From Burkholderiaceae bacterium (lineage in GTDB: Bacteria; Pseudomonadota; Gammaproteobacteria; Burkholderiales; Burkholderiaceae_C), in NCBI GenBank assembly GCA_031253795.1, contig JAIRVR010000065.1, forward strand, positions 1 to 54,427: a DNA stretch of 54,427 bases. Direction: 5' to 3'. The first letter of the stretch is position 1; the number at the start of each line of letters is the position of its first letter. This document shows positions 20,723 through 28,898 of this stretch, in pieces. Position numbers and translations under genes: made by a program. The notes under the pieces were generated by a model. It searched no databases, had not been told where the DNA came from, and worked only from the letters and a program-made list of their open reading frames with translations.

Positions 20723-21217
20723 TCAATCTCCGTACATCTTTTGCTTGAGCTCACGGCGCTGCTGCGCTTCCAGCGACAGCGTGGCCGTGGGGCGAGCCAG
20801 CAGACGGCCGACGCCGATGGGCTCGCCGGTTTCGTCGCAATAGCCGTAGTCGCCGGCATCGATGCGCGCGATCGACTGTTCGATCTTCTTGAGCAGCTTG
20901 CGCTCGCGGTCACGCGTGCGCAGTTCCAGGGCATGCTCTTCCTCGATGGTGGCACGGTCGGCGGGGTCGGGCACGACCACGGTGTCCTCGCGCAGGTTCT
21001 CGGCCGTCTCACCGGCGTTGATGTGCATGTCGTGCTTGAGATTGAGCAGCTTGAGGCGGAAGAACGCCAGCTGCTTCTCGTTCATGTAGTCGTCCTCGGA
21101 CATGGCCAGCACTTCGGCATCCGTCAGCTCCTCCGCCGACTTGGTCTTCCAGGCATTGGCCAGCTTGGGGTCTCGTTTCGTCGCTCCCGACGAAGGCGTT
21201 TGCGTAGTGGTAGGCAT
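20723..21217 (-). CDS. dksA: RNA polymerase-binding regulator DksA
   Basis: DksA works with ppGpp in the RNA polymerase secondary channel to control rRNA and amino-acid promoters. The product is 164 residues. The coiled coil (about 48-120) ends in the conserved tip DPADRA (84-89), whose acidic residues and Ala are needed for function. The C-terminal zinc-finger region reads YCDETGEPIG, then LLARPTATLSLEAQQ, so only one of the four usual cysteines (C127) remains. This looks like a zinc-independent DksA, as seen in other Burkholderiales. There is no clear ribosome site before the ATG at 21217; a leader ORF ends 18 bp upstream in the same frame. Confidence 0.95.
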   Translation of the reverse strand: MPTTTQTPSSGATKRDPKLANAWKTKSAEELTDAEVLAMSEDDYMNEKQLAFFRLKLLNLKHDMHINAGETAENLREDTVVVPDPADRATIEEEHALELRTRDRERKLLKKIEQSIARIDAGDYGYCDETGEPIGVGRLLARPTATLSLEAQQRRELKQKMYGD

Positions 21218-21235
21218 AGTGTTGGTTTCGCTAAC

Positions 21236-21505
21236 TTAGTCCGCACCGAGGGCTTCGGACGGGGCCATGGATGGTACTGTCAATCGGGGCGCCTGGGTCG
21301 AATGCCATGTAGGACGAACGGACGCTGCGGCTGCCGGGCGGCACGCCCCGCGGGCGCGGCGTCCGGCCGGCGCAATCGCGGCACAGTGGCCGGCCACGGA
21401 ACCCGCCGGCCGGACCATGTCGGCAACGGCTCTTTCGACGGCTTTCTTGCTGGCAGCCGGGACCATGGAGGTCCTGATCGGCGGCTTGCTGGATTCGGCG
21501 CTCAC
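21236..21505 (-). CDS. Possible 89-codon leader ORF upstream of dksA
   Basis: A GTG at 21505 is preceded by AGGAG (21517-21513) with 7-bp spacing, an excellent ribosome site. It opens a frame beginning (V)SAESSKPPIRTSMVP that stops at 21236. The stop is 18 bp before dksA and in the same frame. The first 35 codons have the high GC3 expected here; the later part is less convincing. The product matches no family I recognise. It lies between the predicted dksA promoter and dksA itself, so it could be a translated leader. It could also be chance. Confidence 0.3.
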   Translation of the reverse strand: MSAESSKPPIRTSMVPAASKKAVERAVADMVRPAGSVAGHCAAIAPAGRRARGACRPAAAASVRPTWHSTQAPRLTVPSMAPSEALGAD

Positions 21506-21591
21506 TTCCTGTCTCCTCACAGTACGAACGGCCCCCTGCCAGGCAGGCCGACCGGGGGCCGGTGCGAAGGCAGGCTCTCTTCAGGGGCGCG

Positions 21592-21621
21592 ATTGTATCG
21601 ATGCACCACAAGCCCCGGCAA
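21592..21621 (-). promoter_or_regulatory. Predicted promoter of dksA
   Basis: On the minus strand TTGCCG (21621-21616) and TACAAT (21597-21592) are 18 bp apart; the -10 hexamer matches consensus at five of six positions. Transcription from here would give a leader of about 370 bases. That leader contains a 7-bp GC hairpin (21530-21560) and the possible leader ORF. Confidence 0.5.
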
Positions 21622-21845
21622 GCCGTTGTGGATACCCCACAAGACCCGGCGTCATGGACTTGAGCTTACACAAGAACCGGCGCCACCACGGGCACCCGGT
21701 CCGCCCGGGGCGCACGTGTGCAGACGGGGCACGGCCACGGCGCCCCCCGCAGGCGCAGCTCGAGTGCCGGCGCCGTCAATCATGCGTCAGCAAGTGCGAC
21801 GCCGCCCCACCCCGGACAAGGGGCCTGCGGGCAGCGCCCAGGCCC

Positions 21846-22949
21846 TCACGCCAGGCACTGCTCCAGGCCCTGCAGGAAGATGTCCTGGGGCAGGTCGATG
21901 CCGATGAACACCATCTTGCTCTGGCGCTTTTCGTCCTCGGCCCACTGCGGCCCCAGGTCGCTGCCCATGAGCTGGTGCACGCCCTGGAAGATGACCTTGC
22001 GCTCCGTGCCCTGCATGTGGAGCACGCCCTTGTAGCGCAGCATGCGCGGGCCATAGATATTGACGATGGCGCCCAGGAAGTCCTCCAGGCGTGCCGGATC
22101 GAAGGGACGGTCGGCACGGTAGACGAAGCTTTTGACATCGTCGTCATGGTGGTGATGGTGGGGGTGATTGCAGCTTTCGCCATGGGCATGGTCGTGGCCG
22201 CAATGCTCGTCGTGCACATGGCCATGACCATGGTCGTGGTCATGGCCGCAGTGCTCGTCATGCACATGATCGTGACCGTGGTCATGGCCATCTTCCTTGA
22301 GGAAGTCCGGGTCGATGTCCAGCTTGGCATTGAGATTGAAGCCGCGCAGATCGAACACCTCGCTCAGCGGCACCTCGCCAAAGTGCACGGCACGGATGGG
22401 TGCGCGCGGGTTCATGTGCTTGAGGCGGTGGACCAGGGCATGCTTTTCGTCCTCGCTGACCAGATCGGTCTTGGACAGGAAGATCTGGTCAGCAAAACCC
22501 ACCTGGCGGCGTGCTTCCTGGCGGTCGTCGAGCTGCTGGCCCGCGTGCTTGGCGTCGACCAGGGTGATGATGGAGTCGATCAGATAGGTTTCGGCGATCT
22601 CGTCGTCCATGAAGAAGGTCTGGGCCACGGGGCCCGGATCGGCCAGGCCGGTGGTCTCGATCACGATGCGCTCGAACTCCACCAGGCCCTTGCGGCGCTT
22701 GGCGGCCAGCAACTGCAGGGTTTCACGCAGGTCTTCGCGGATGGTGCAGCAGATGCAGCCGTTGCTCATCTGCAGGATCTGCTCCTTGGACTCTGTCTTG
22801 AGGATGTCGGTGTCGATGTTTTCCTCACCGAACTCGTTTTCGATCACGGCGATCTTCATGCCGTGGGACTCGCCGAGCACGCGCTTGAGCAGCGTGGTCT
22901 TGCCCGAGCCCAGGAAGCCGGTGAGGATGGTGACGGGAATCAGTGCCAT
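21846..22949 (-). CDS. CobW/YjiA-family metallochaperone GTPase, His-rich
   Basis: This is a cytoplasmic G3E-family P-loop GTPase of 367 residues. Family members deliver metals (zinc or cobalt) to client proteins. The P-loop GFLGSGKTT is at 11-19, the metal-binding CxCC motif (GCICC) at 64-68, ETTG at 98-101 and the guanine-specificity SKTD at 159-162. The CobW C-terminal domain begins near 271. Residues 221-270 are a linker of mostly His and Asp with an internal duplication (two copies of HVHDEHCGHDH). This is probably a metal-buffering arm. The start ATG at 22949 has no clear ribosome site. A 7-bp hairpin (22976-23004) lies just upstream. Confidence 0.92.
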   Translation of the reverse strand: MALIPVTILTGFLGSGKTTLLKRVLGESHGMKIAVIENEFGEENIDTDILKTESKEQILQMSNGCICCTIREDLRETLQLLAAKRRKGLVEFERIVIETTGLADPGPVAQTFFMDDEIAETYLIDSIITLVDAKHAGQQLDDRQEARRQVGFADQIFLSKTDLVSEDEKHALVHRLKHMNPRAPIRAVHFGEVPLSEVFDLRGFNLNAKLDIDPDFLKEDGHDHGHDHVHDEHCGHDHDHGHGHVHDEHCGHDHAHGESCNHPHHHHHDDDVKSFVYRADRPFDPARLEDFLGAIVNIYGPRMLRYKGVLHMQGTERKVIFQGVHQLMGSDLGPQWAEDEKRQSKMVFIGIDLPQDIFLQGLEQCLA

Positions 22950-23159
22950 GGAATTGCTTTCAGGAGAGGAAGCGGCAAGGCCCGTCCACCATGGGCAGGC
23001 CTTGTCGGGAATCGGTTCCAGACAAGTTTAGCGAGCCTGTCAAGTGCCGGTGCCGCAGGGGGCTTGCCATGGCCGGGAGTTCGCAGCGGCGGCCCGAAAG
23101 GCCTTCAGGCCGGCAACACCAGGAGATGCCCCGGTCGGGCATGCGGCGCCCAAAGAGGC

Positions 23160-24179
23160 TTATTTCTTGCGCGCGCGCGGATGCGCGCTTTCGTAGACCT
23201 GGGCCAGGTGCTGGAAGTCGAGCCGCGTATAAATCTGCGTGGTGGAGATGCTGGCGTGGCCCAGCAGCTCCTGGACGGCGCGCAGATCCCCGCTGGACTG
23301 CAGCAGATGGCTGGCGAAGGAATGCCGCAGCACGTGGGGATGGACGCCCGCGGACAGGCCGGCCTGTTGCCCGCGCTGGCGCAGGCGGGCCCAGACCGAC
23401 TGCGCGCCCAGGCGCTCGCCACGCCGGCCAATGAACAGGGCCGGCTCCAGGCGCGCGGCGGCGGCCGCGGCCTGCGCCAGCCCGCGCTCGCGCAGGTCCA
23501 GCCAGCGCGCCAGCGCCTGCTGCGCGGCCACGCCCACGGGCACGATACGCCGCTTGCCCCCCTTGCCCTGGACATGGGCATCGGCGGACTGCAGGTCGAT
23601 CCAGCCGCGGCCCTGGCGCTGCGTGTCCTGGTCCGGAGCCAGGTCCAGGCCCACCAGCTCGCCCACGCGCAGCCCGCAGCTGTACAGCAGTTCGGTCATC
23701 GCGGCGTCGCGCGCCTCGATCCAGGGATCGGCGTCGGGACGGCTGAAGCCGGCCAGTTGCACCGCGTCGTCCACGCCCAGGGCCTTGGGCAGGGGCTTGG
23801 GAGCCTTGGGCCCGCGCACGCCTTGCACCGGATTGGACGGGACCAGCGACTGCTGGGCGGCCCAGGTGAAAAAGCCGCGCCAGCCCGACAAAATAAGGGC
23901 AATGCCGCGCGGACTGCGCCCGCGCGAATGCATTTGCGCCACGAAGCGGCGGATATGGGCAGGCTGCAGCGCCAGCAACTCATGGCCGGCCTCGCCGGCC
24001 ATGGCGCACAGCCTGGCCAGGTCCAGCGCGTACAGCGTGCAGCTTCGCTCGGCCAGGCGCTTTTGCACACGCACATGCTCCAGGTAGGCCTGTGCCACGG
24101 GTGGCAGATCGGCCTCGCCCTCCTGAGCGGCGAGATCAGGCACGGTGCCGGCACCCTGGATCTGCGGCGGCCGGCCCAT
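23160..24179 (-). CDS. xerC: Tyrosine recombinase XerC
   Basis: XerC acts with XerD at dif to resolve chromosome dimers. At 339 residues it is slightly longer than E. coli XerC because of a 20-25 residue N-terminal tail. The N-terminal SAM-like DNA-binding domain spans about 25-110 and the catalytic domain follows. Catalytic residues visible are R171 (SCGLRVGEL), K206/K209 (GKGGKRR), H282 and R285 (HPHVLRHSFASH), H308 (LLGHAS) and the nucleophile Y317 (TTQIYTRL). It is 12 bp after the DUF484 gene; dapF-DUF484-xerC is a common proteobacterial gene order. It is unrelated to an integron or phage here. Confidence 0.94.
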   Translation of the reverse strand: MGRPPQIQGAGTVPDLAAQEGEADLPPVAQAYLEHVRVQKRLAERSCTLYALDLARLCAMAGEAGHELLALQPAHIRRFVAQMHSRGRSPRGIALILSGWRGFFTWAAQQSLVPSNPVQGVRGPKAPKPLPKALGVDDAVQLAGFSRPDADPWIEARDAAMTELLYSCGLRVGELVGLDLAPDQDTQRQGRGWIDLQSADAHVQGKGGKRRIVPVGVAAQQALARWLDLRERGLAQAAAAAARLEPALFIGRRGERLGAQSVWARLRQRGQQAGLSAGVHPHVLRHSFASHLLQSSGDLRAVQELLGHASISTTQIYTRLDFQHLAQVYESAHPRARKK

Positions 24180-24191
24180 GGTGCCTGACCC

Positions 24192-24905
24192 TCAGACGCG
24201 CGCCAGGGTCAGGGGCACGGGGCGCATGCGCGACAGGGCACTGCTGGCCAACGCCGAGATCCGCGACAGGAATTCCGTGCCCATGGTGGCCTCGAAACGC
24301 AGGGGATCGGGCGAACCCAGCACCAGCATGCCGAAGGCATGGGCAGGATTGCCGGGATCGCCATCGTGCAGTGTGAGCAGGGCCAGGGACTGGGCCGCAT
24401 CGGGATCGATCAGCCAGCCGCCGGGCTCGAAGCCCATGTTGGGACCGCAGAACGGCATGGTCAGCGACGCCGCGAAGGACCTGGCATCCTCGCTCACGCC
24501 CATGGTGTAGATGCTGCCCGCATGGGCGCCGGCCACATTCCACAGTCGCAGCGCCACCTGGGGCACCTCGAACAGGTGCTGCAGGCTGGCTGTGAGCACA
24601 TGGGGCAGCTCGCGCAGGTCCTGGACCTTGGCCAGGGCGCAGCTCCAGGCGTGGAGCTTGTCGGCGATGGCGGCGTTCTCGCTGCTGTGGCGCATCATGT
24701 CCATGATGCGGTGCTCCAGGCCCTTGATCTTTTCGCGCAGCATCTCGGCCTGGCGCTCCTGCAGGCTGACGGTGCGCGGACTGTGTCCGCTGGCCAGCTG
24801 CACGCGCGACAGCATGTCGGCATGGCGCTCGAAGAACTCAGGATGGTTCAGCAGGTAGTCGGCAATCGTCTCTTCGGTGACGGCGATATCGGTAGTGCTG
24901 TTCAT
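24192..24905 (-). CDS. DUF484 family (GAF-like) protein
   Basis: The product is 237 residues. An N-terminal helical part contains the family's [16 protein letters not shown] segment (about 17-32), then a coiled-coil stretch (about 50-75). A GAF-like domain fills the C-terminal half ([18 protein letters not shown], then [19 protein letters not shown] strands). DUF484 proteins sit between dapF and xerC in many proteobacteria; their function is not established. The ATG at 24905 overlaps the dapF stop (ATGA), so translation is probably coupled. Confidence 0.9.
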   Translation of the reverse strand: MNSTTDIAVTEETIADYLLNHPEFFERHADMLSRVQLASGHSPRTVSLQERQAEMLREKIKGLEHRIMDMMRHSSENAAIADKLHAWSCALAKVQDLRELPHVLTASLQHLFEVPQVALRLWNVAGAHAGSIYTMGVSEDARSFAASLTMPFCGPNMGFEPGGWLIDPDAAQSLALLTLHDGDPGNPAHAFGMLVLGSPDPLRFEATMGTEFLSRISALASSALSRMRPVPLTLARV

Positions 24906-25780
24906 GGCTGGTCGGGAACCTCGATTTGTCCTTCAAACACAAATTCTGCAGGGCCGGTCATGCGCACCGCGTCCTGCGCGCCGCCCGCCCATTCGATGGT
25001 CAGCAGGCCGCCGCGCGTCTGCACATCCACGCGCGCATCCAGCAGGCCCCAGCCTATGCCGGCCACCACGGCGGCGCAAGCGCCCGTGCCGCAGGCCAGG
25101 GTTTCGCCGGAGCCCCGCTCGAACACGCGCAGCCTCACCTGGCCGCGGTCGACGATCTGCATGAAGCCCGCGTTCACACGCTGGGGAAAGCGCTCATGGC
25201 GTTCGATCAGCGGGCCCCATTCGGCCACGGGCGCCTGGTCCACATCATCCACGCATTGCACGGCATGCGGATTGCCCATGGACACCGCACCGATCCAGAC
25301 CGTGGCAGGCGCCGCGGGCGCGGCCAGGGCCAGCGGCCATTGCAGGGAGGCGCCCAGGGGCCGGGGCGCCAGGCCTTCGGTCTCGAAAGGCACGCGGGCG
25401 GGCTCCAGTACGGGCCGGCCCATGTCCACGGTGACGCGGCCATCGGCATGCAGCTCGGGCGCGATCAGCCCCGACAGGGTCTGCACACGGATCACGCGCT
25501 TGTCCGTCAGCCCCTTGTCATGAACGTAGCGCGCAAAGCAGCGCGCGCCGTTGCCGCACTGCTCGACCTCGCCACCGTCGGCGTTGTGGATCACGTATTC
25601 GAAATCCACCCCGGCCGCCGGCGAGGGCCGCACGGTGAGGATCTGGTCGGCGCCGACGCCGAATTGCCGGTGGGCCAGAAAGCGGTACTGGGCCTCGCTC
25701 AGCCCCAGCGGGCCGGCCGTTTCGTCGAGCACCACGAAATCGTTGCCTGCGCCCTGCATCTTGGTAAAGCGGATCTGCAT
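24902..25780 (-). CDS. dapF: Diaminopimelate epimerase
   Basis: DapF converts LL- to meso-diaminopimelate, the substrate of MurE in this window and the precursor of lysine. The start is the ATG at 25780 ([17 protein letters not shown]), giving 292 residues; the frame is open further upstream but only as noise. Both catalytic cysteines are present, C75 in QCGNGARCF and C230 in LACGTGACA. The two halves show the usual pseudo-symmetric fold pattern. It heads a dapF-DUF484-xerC operon and is divergent from the Nudix/MBL gene, with 133 bp between them. Confidence 0.96.
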   Translation of the reverse strand: MQIRFTKMQGAGNDFVVLDETAGPLGLSEAQYRFLAHRQFGVGADQILTVRPSPAAGVDFEYVIHNADGGEVEQCGNGARCFARYVHDKGLTDKRVIRVQTLSGLIAPELHADGRVTVDMGRPVLEPARVPFETEGLAPRPLGASLQWPLALAAPAAPATVWIGAVSMGNPHAVQCVDDVDQAPVAEWGPLIERHERFPQRVNAGFMQIVDRGQVRLRVFERGSGETLACGTGACAAVVAGIGWGLLDARVDVQTRGGLLTIEWAGGAQDAVRMTGPAEFVFEGQIEVPDQP

Positions 25781-25913
25781 TGCGCGATTATCTCCCGCGT
25801 GCGGCCGCCCCGGTGCAATCCGGGGCCATGCCGGCTGGCAAGGCCCGCATGCCGGCCCCGGCCTGCGTCTCCCGCGCAACAGCGGGATGCGGTCGGATCC
25901 GCATAATGCCTCC

Positions 25914-27575
25914 ATGACACGCCCCAGCCAGCTCCTGCATCCCCAGCGCCAGCCCGTAGACACGCTCAAGGCCTCCACCGTCCTGCTGCTGCGCGATGCG
26001 CCCGGCGGCCAGGGCGTGGAAGTCCTGATGACCCGGCGCTCGGCCAAGGCCAGTTTCGTGCCCAGCGCCTATGTATTCCCCGGCGGCGGCATCGAGGCCC
26101 AGGACGCCAGCGAGGCGGCGCATGCCTGCGCCAGCGCCCGACCGGCACAGCAGGGCCTGCGCCTGACCCAGGCCCTGGCCGGCCTGCGCGAGACTTTCGA
26201 GGAACTGGGCATTTTGCTGGCCCGGGACGCCCAGGATCGGCCCGTGGCCCCTTCCGAGGTGCTGGCCCTGAACCGCAAGGCGCCGCTGCGCGAGCAGTGC
26301 GAGGCGCGCGGCTGGCGCCTGGCCGTCGATGCCCTGTGGTATCTGGCGCACTGGACGGCCGACCGTGACCAGCCGCGGCGCTTCGAAGTGCCCTTCTTCG
26401 TGGCGCGCATGCCCGAAGGCCAGGAACCCGATGCCGACGGCTCGGAACAGTTCGAGCCCATCTGGGTGCGGCCCCAGGAAGCGCTGGAGCGCCACCGCGC
26501 GGGCGGCTTTCCCATGATTTTCCCCACCATACGCACGCTGGACAGGCTGGGACGCTTTGCCGATACCGAGGCCGTGCTCCAGGCCCTGGCCGGCGAGCAG
26601 CCCCTGTGGCAATGCTGTCCCCGCACGGGCTTTCTCAACGGCAAGGAAGCGCGCCATATGGAGGACGAAGCCCCCTTCGGCGAGCTGGAAATGGTCTGCC
26701 CCGATGGCCAGATACTGCACACCCTGGACTGGCAAAGCGAGCGTGCCGTGCCCCTGCTGCGCAACCTGCTGCGGCTGACGGCCCCCAATCCCGGCGTGAT
26801 GACGGGCCCCGGCACCAACAGCTATCTGGTGGGCGACGCCGCCACGGGCTATGCGGTCATCGACCCCGGCCCGGCCGATCCCGTCCACGTGCAGCGCCTG
26901 TTCGATGAGGCCGGCGGGGATATTCGCCACATCCTGTGCACCCATTCCCATGCCGACCATTCGCCGGGCGCCGCCCTGCTGCAGGCCCTGGTGGAACAGG
27001 CTGGCAGGCCGCGCCCCGCCATCGGCGGCCTGCCCTCGGCCCCCACGGCGCGCCCGGCCAGCCGCTTTACGCCGGACTACGCGCTGGCTGACGGCCAGCG
27101 CACCGTGCTGCAGGGGCCGGACGGCAGCACCCACACCCTGCGCGCCATCTTCACGCCCGGCCATGCCGCCAACCATGTGTGCTTTGTGCTGGAGGAAGAC
27201 GCCCTGCTGTTCAGCGGCGACCACATCCTCAACGGCAGCACCACCATCATCGACCCGCCCGACGGCAATATGCGCGACTACATCGATTCGCTGGACAAGC
27301 TGGACGCCCTGTGCGCCGACCACGATGTGCGCTTCATCCTGCCGGCCCATGGCTATGTGCTGGGCTTTGCGCGCCAGGCCATTGCCAGGCTCAAGGCCCA
27401 CCGGCTGGCGCGCGAGGCCAAGGTGCTGGCCGCCATGCGGCAACAGCCCGACGGCAGCGTCCAGGATTGGGTGCGTCTGGCCTATGACGATGCCCCGCCC
27501 CAGCTGTGGCCCATCGCCGAGCGCTCCCTGCTGGCCCATGTGGAGCGCATACGTGCGCTGTGCACGCGGCAATGA
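25914..27575 (+). CDS. Nudix hydrolase / metallo-beta-lactamase fusion
   Basis: This is a 553-residue cytoplasmic protein with two enzyme-like halves. Residues 18-230 are Nudix-like ([12 protein letters not shown] at 53-64, then [12 protein letters not shown] at 91-102). The REtfEELG helix is complete, but about 27 residues separate it from the GGG turn, more than in a standard Nudix box. Residues 290-553 are a metallo-beta-lactamase fold resembling the LACTB2/glyoxalase II type. They carry the metal motif HSHADH (344-349), later FTPGHAANH and SGDHIL, and a C-terminal winged-helix-like tail. I chose the ATG at 25914; upstream frame is shadow. Substrates of both halves are unknown. Confidence 0.88.
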   Translation: MTRPSQLLHPQRQPVDTLKASTVLLLRDAPGGQGVEVLMTRRSAKASFVPSAYVFPGGGIEAQDASEAAHACASARPAQQGLRLTQALAGLRETFEELGILLARDAQDRPVAPSEVLALNRKAPLREQCEARGWRLAVDALWYLAHWTADRDQPRRFEVPFFVARMPEGQEPDADGSEQFEPIWVRPQEALERHRAGGFPMIFPTIRTLDRLGRFADTEAVLQALAGEQPLWQCCPRTGFLNGKEARHMEDEAPFGELEMVCPDGQILHTLDWQSERAVPLLRNLLRLTAPNPGVMTGPGTNSYLVGDAATGYAVIDPGPADPVHVQRLFDEAGGDIRHILCTHSHADHSPGAALLQALVEQAGRPRPAIGGLPSAPTARPASRFTPDYALADGQRTVLQGPDGSTHTLRAIFTPGHAANHVCFVLEEDALLFSGDHILNGSTTIIDPPDGNMRDYIDSLDKLDALCADHDVRFILPAHGYVLGFARQAIARLKAHRLAREAKVLAAMRQQPDGSVQDWVRLAYDDAPPQLWPIAERSLLAHVERIRALCTRQ

Positions 27576-27618
27576 CCGGCAATGCGCGCAATGCCGGGTA
27601 TCTGGTTAAGCTGCGCGC

Positions 27619-28362
27619 ATGTCTGAATCTGAAAGCGTTCGCCTGGCCAAGCGCCTGGCCGAACAGGAACAATGCTCGCGCCGCGAGGCCGAGCTCCATA
27701 TCGCCGCCGGCAATGTCCAGGTGGACGGCAAGGTCGTGCAACTGCCCGAGACGCGCGTGCGCCCCGAGCAGCAGGTCACCCTGCGCAGCGGTGCCCAGCC
27801 CGAGGCCGTTCCCCCCGTCACCCTGCTGATGCACAAGCCTGCGGGCTATACCCAGGGCCGGCCCTATGGCCGCGTGCGCAGTGCCCATTCCCTGCTGGGC
27901 GAAGCCAGCATGGCCGAGGTGGATACGCCCATGCCCCTGCTGGTGCTGGCGCAGCACTTCAAGAACCTGGAGTCCTTCCTGCCCCTGCCCCTGCCGGCCA
28001 GCGGCCTCATCGTCTACACCCAGGACCGGCGCGTGGCGCGCAAGCTGGCCGAGGAGGGCATGTGGCTGGAGCAGGAATGCATCGTGGGCGTCGAAGGCCG
28101 CATGGACGAGGACGGCCTGGAGCGCATGAAGCAGGGCCTGCCCATCGGCAAGCGCCAGCTGCCGCCCTGCCGCGTGAGCTGGCAGAACGAAGCCCATCTG
28201 CGTTTTGCCCTCAAGGGCATCGCCCCCGACGAGATCGAGACCATGTGCGCCGAAGTCGGCCTCAAGGTGGTGAGCCTGCGCCGGCTGCGCATAGGCCGCG
28301 TGTCCCTGGCCAAGGTGCCCGAAGGCCAGTGGCGCTACATGATGCCCTGGGAGCGCTTCTGA
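27619..28362 (+). CDS. RluF-like S4/pseudouridine-synthase protein lacking catalytic Asp
   Basis: The 247-residue product has an N-terminal S4 RNA-binding domain (about 7-55, QCSRREAELHIAAGNVQVDG) followed by an RsuA/RluF-type synthase fold. In active enzymes the catalytic motif is GRLDxxxxGL. Here residues 121-130 read LPLPLPASGL, so the catalytic Asp aligns with Pro124. The usual QIRRM near the C-terminus is EIETM. The fold landmarks MHKPAGY, GLIVYTQD and GQWRYM are kept. The gene is intact with good codon use, so this is probably a conserved non-catalytic RNA-binding protein and not a decayed gene. It follows the Nudix/MBL gene by 43 bp and may be cotranscribed. Confidence 0.85.
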   Translation: MSESESVRLAKRLAEQEQCSRREAELHIAAGNVQVDGKVVQLPETRVRPEQQVTLRSGAQPEAVPPVTLLMHKPAGYTQGRPYGRVRSAHSLLGEASMAEVDTPMPLLVLAQHFKNLESFLPLPLPASGLIVYTQDRRVARKLAEEGMWLEQECIVGVEGRMDEDGLERMKQGLPIGKRQLPPCRVSWQNEAHLRFALKGIAPDEIETMCAEVGLKVVSLRRLRIGRVSLAKVPEGQWRYMMPWERF

Positions 28363-28384
28363 GCCGGACGTGTCGGCGCCATGG

Positions 28385-28410
28385 AAAATGCCCCGCCATC
28401 GGCGGGGCAT
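28385..28410 (-). terminator. Intrinsic terminator of rnpB
   Basis: A perfect 10-bp stem (ATGCCCCGCC at 28388-28397 and its complement at 28401-28410) with a 3-base loop is followed by TTTT on the minus strand. It lies directly after the predicted 3' end of rnpB. Confidence 0.85.
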
Positions 28411-28419
28411 GGAATAAGT

Positions 28420-28845
28420 GTGAAGCGCGCCGATAAGCCGGATTCTGTGCACGCGGTTGCCCGCATGTGACCGCCATTAATCTGGGCCGGATGTCGCCAT
28501 CCGGCTCGGTGCCACCTACCCGCACACTCCGGGGGCCCCGTCAACGTGTGCCTACTTGGTGTTGCTGCGCGTAGAGATTGCCCGTTTCACCTTGGACGGG
28601 TCCCGTCCAAGGTGGCTGTGGATTCCACGCTTGCGCATGGACCATATGGCTTGCGCCATCCGGTTCGGCTTTCGCCGGCCCACAGAACACCCGGGGGGAA
28701 TTGTTCCGTCCAAACTCGTCTCTGTTGCTCTGATCCTCACCTCGCGGTGGACAGCCGTTAGCTGCTACGCTGCCCTGTGCAGTCCGGACGTTCCTCCAGT
28801 GCCGTGTTTCCACGATTGCACCAGCGGCGGTCTGGCGTGCTTCAC
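28420..28845 (-). ncRNA. rnpB: RNase P RNA (bacterial type A)
   Basis: This is the catalytic RNA that removes 5' leaders from tRNA precursors. On the minus strand the 5' conserved region reads GGAGGAACGTCCGGACTGC (about 28774-28796) and the internal conserved region reads CAGAGCAACAGAGACGAG. The 3' conserved region reads ACAGAATCCGGCTTATCGG (about 28431-28450). Both ends pair as helix P1: GTGAAGC at 28845-28839 with GCTTCAC at 28426-28420. The length of about 426 bases is normal for betaproteobacterial type A RNA. The ends are set from P1 pairing and could be off by a few bases. Confidence 0.95.
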
Positions 28846-28852
28846 GGAACGC

Positions 28853-28858
28853 ATTATC
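28853..28858 (-). promoter_or_regulatory. Predicted -10 element of rnpB
   Basis: On the minus strand GATAAT (28858-28853) lies 7-8 bases before the predicted rnpB 5' end at 28845, the expected distance. No good -35 hexamer is visible. The element sits about 40 bp after the stop of the AraC-type gene. Confidence 0.45.
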
Positions 28859-28898
28859 TCGCGGACCGGGCTGCCTCGCCGGAATGCGGGCAACAGCC

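Larger units (their letters stand above)
21218..21845. other. 628-bp region between dksA and the CobW-type GTPase gene
   Basis: This holds the predicted dksA promoter (21592-21621), a hairpin with stem GGCCCCC / GGGGGCC (21530-21536 and 21554-21560), and the possible leader ORF (21236-21505). In 21622-21845 I see no gene and no clear terminator for the GTPase gene that ends at 21846. Confidence 0.6.

Noticed and set aside
21530..21560. Hairpin GGCCCCC / GGGGGCC as a terminator
   Set aside because: No T-run follows on either strand, and it lies between the predicted dksA promoter and dksA.
22140..22290. Repeated CATGACC/CATGGTC-like units that could be read as a tandem or CRISPR-like repeat
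   Set aside because: They are His/Asp codons of the metal-binding arm in the GTPase gene; spacing is irregular and there are no spacers.
22950..23159. TTGACA (23043-23038 on the minus strand) as a promoter of the CobW-type GTPase gene
   Set aside because: The -35 match is perfect, but no acceptable -10 lies 16-18 bp downstream, so I did not list it.
21267..24188. 973-codon plus-strand open frame over the GTPase and xerC genes
   Set aside because: It spans two well-supported minus-strand genes and a non-coding gap, with no domain resemblance.
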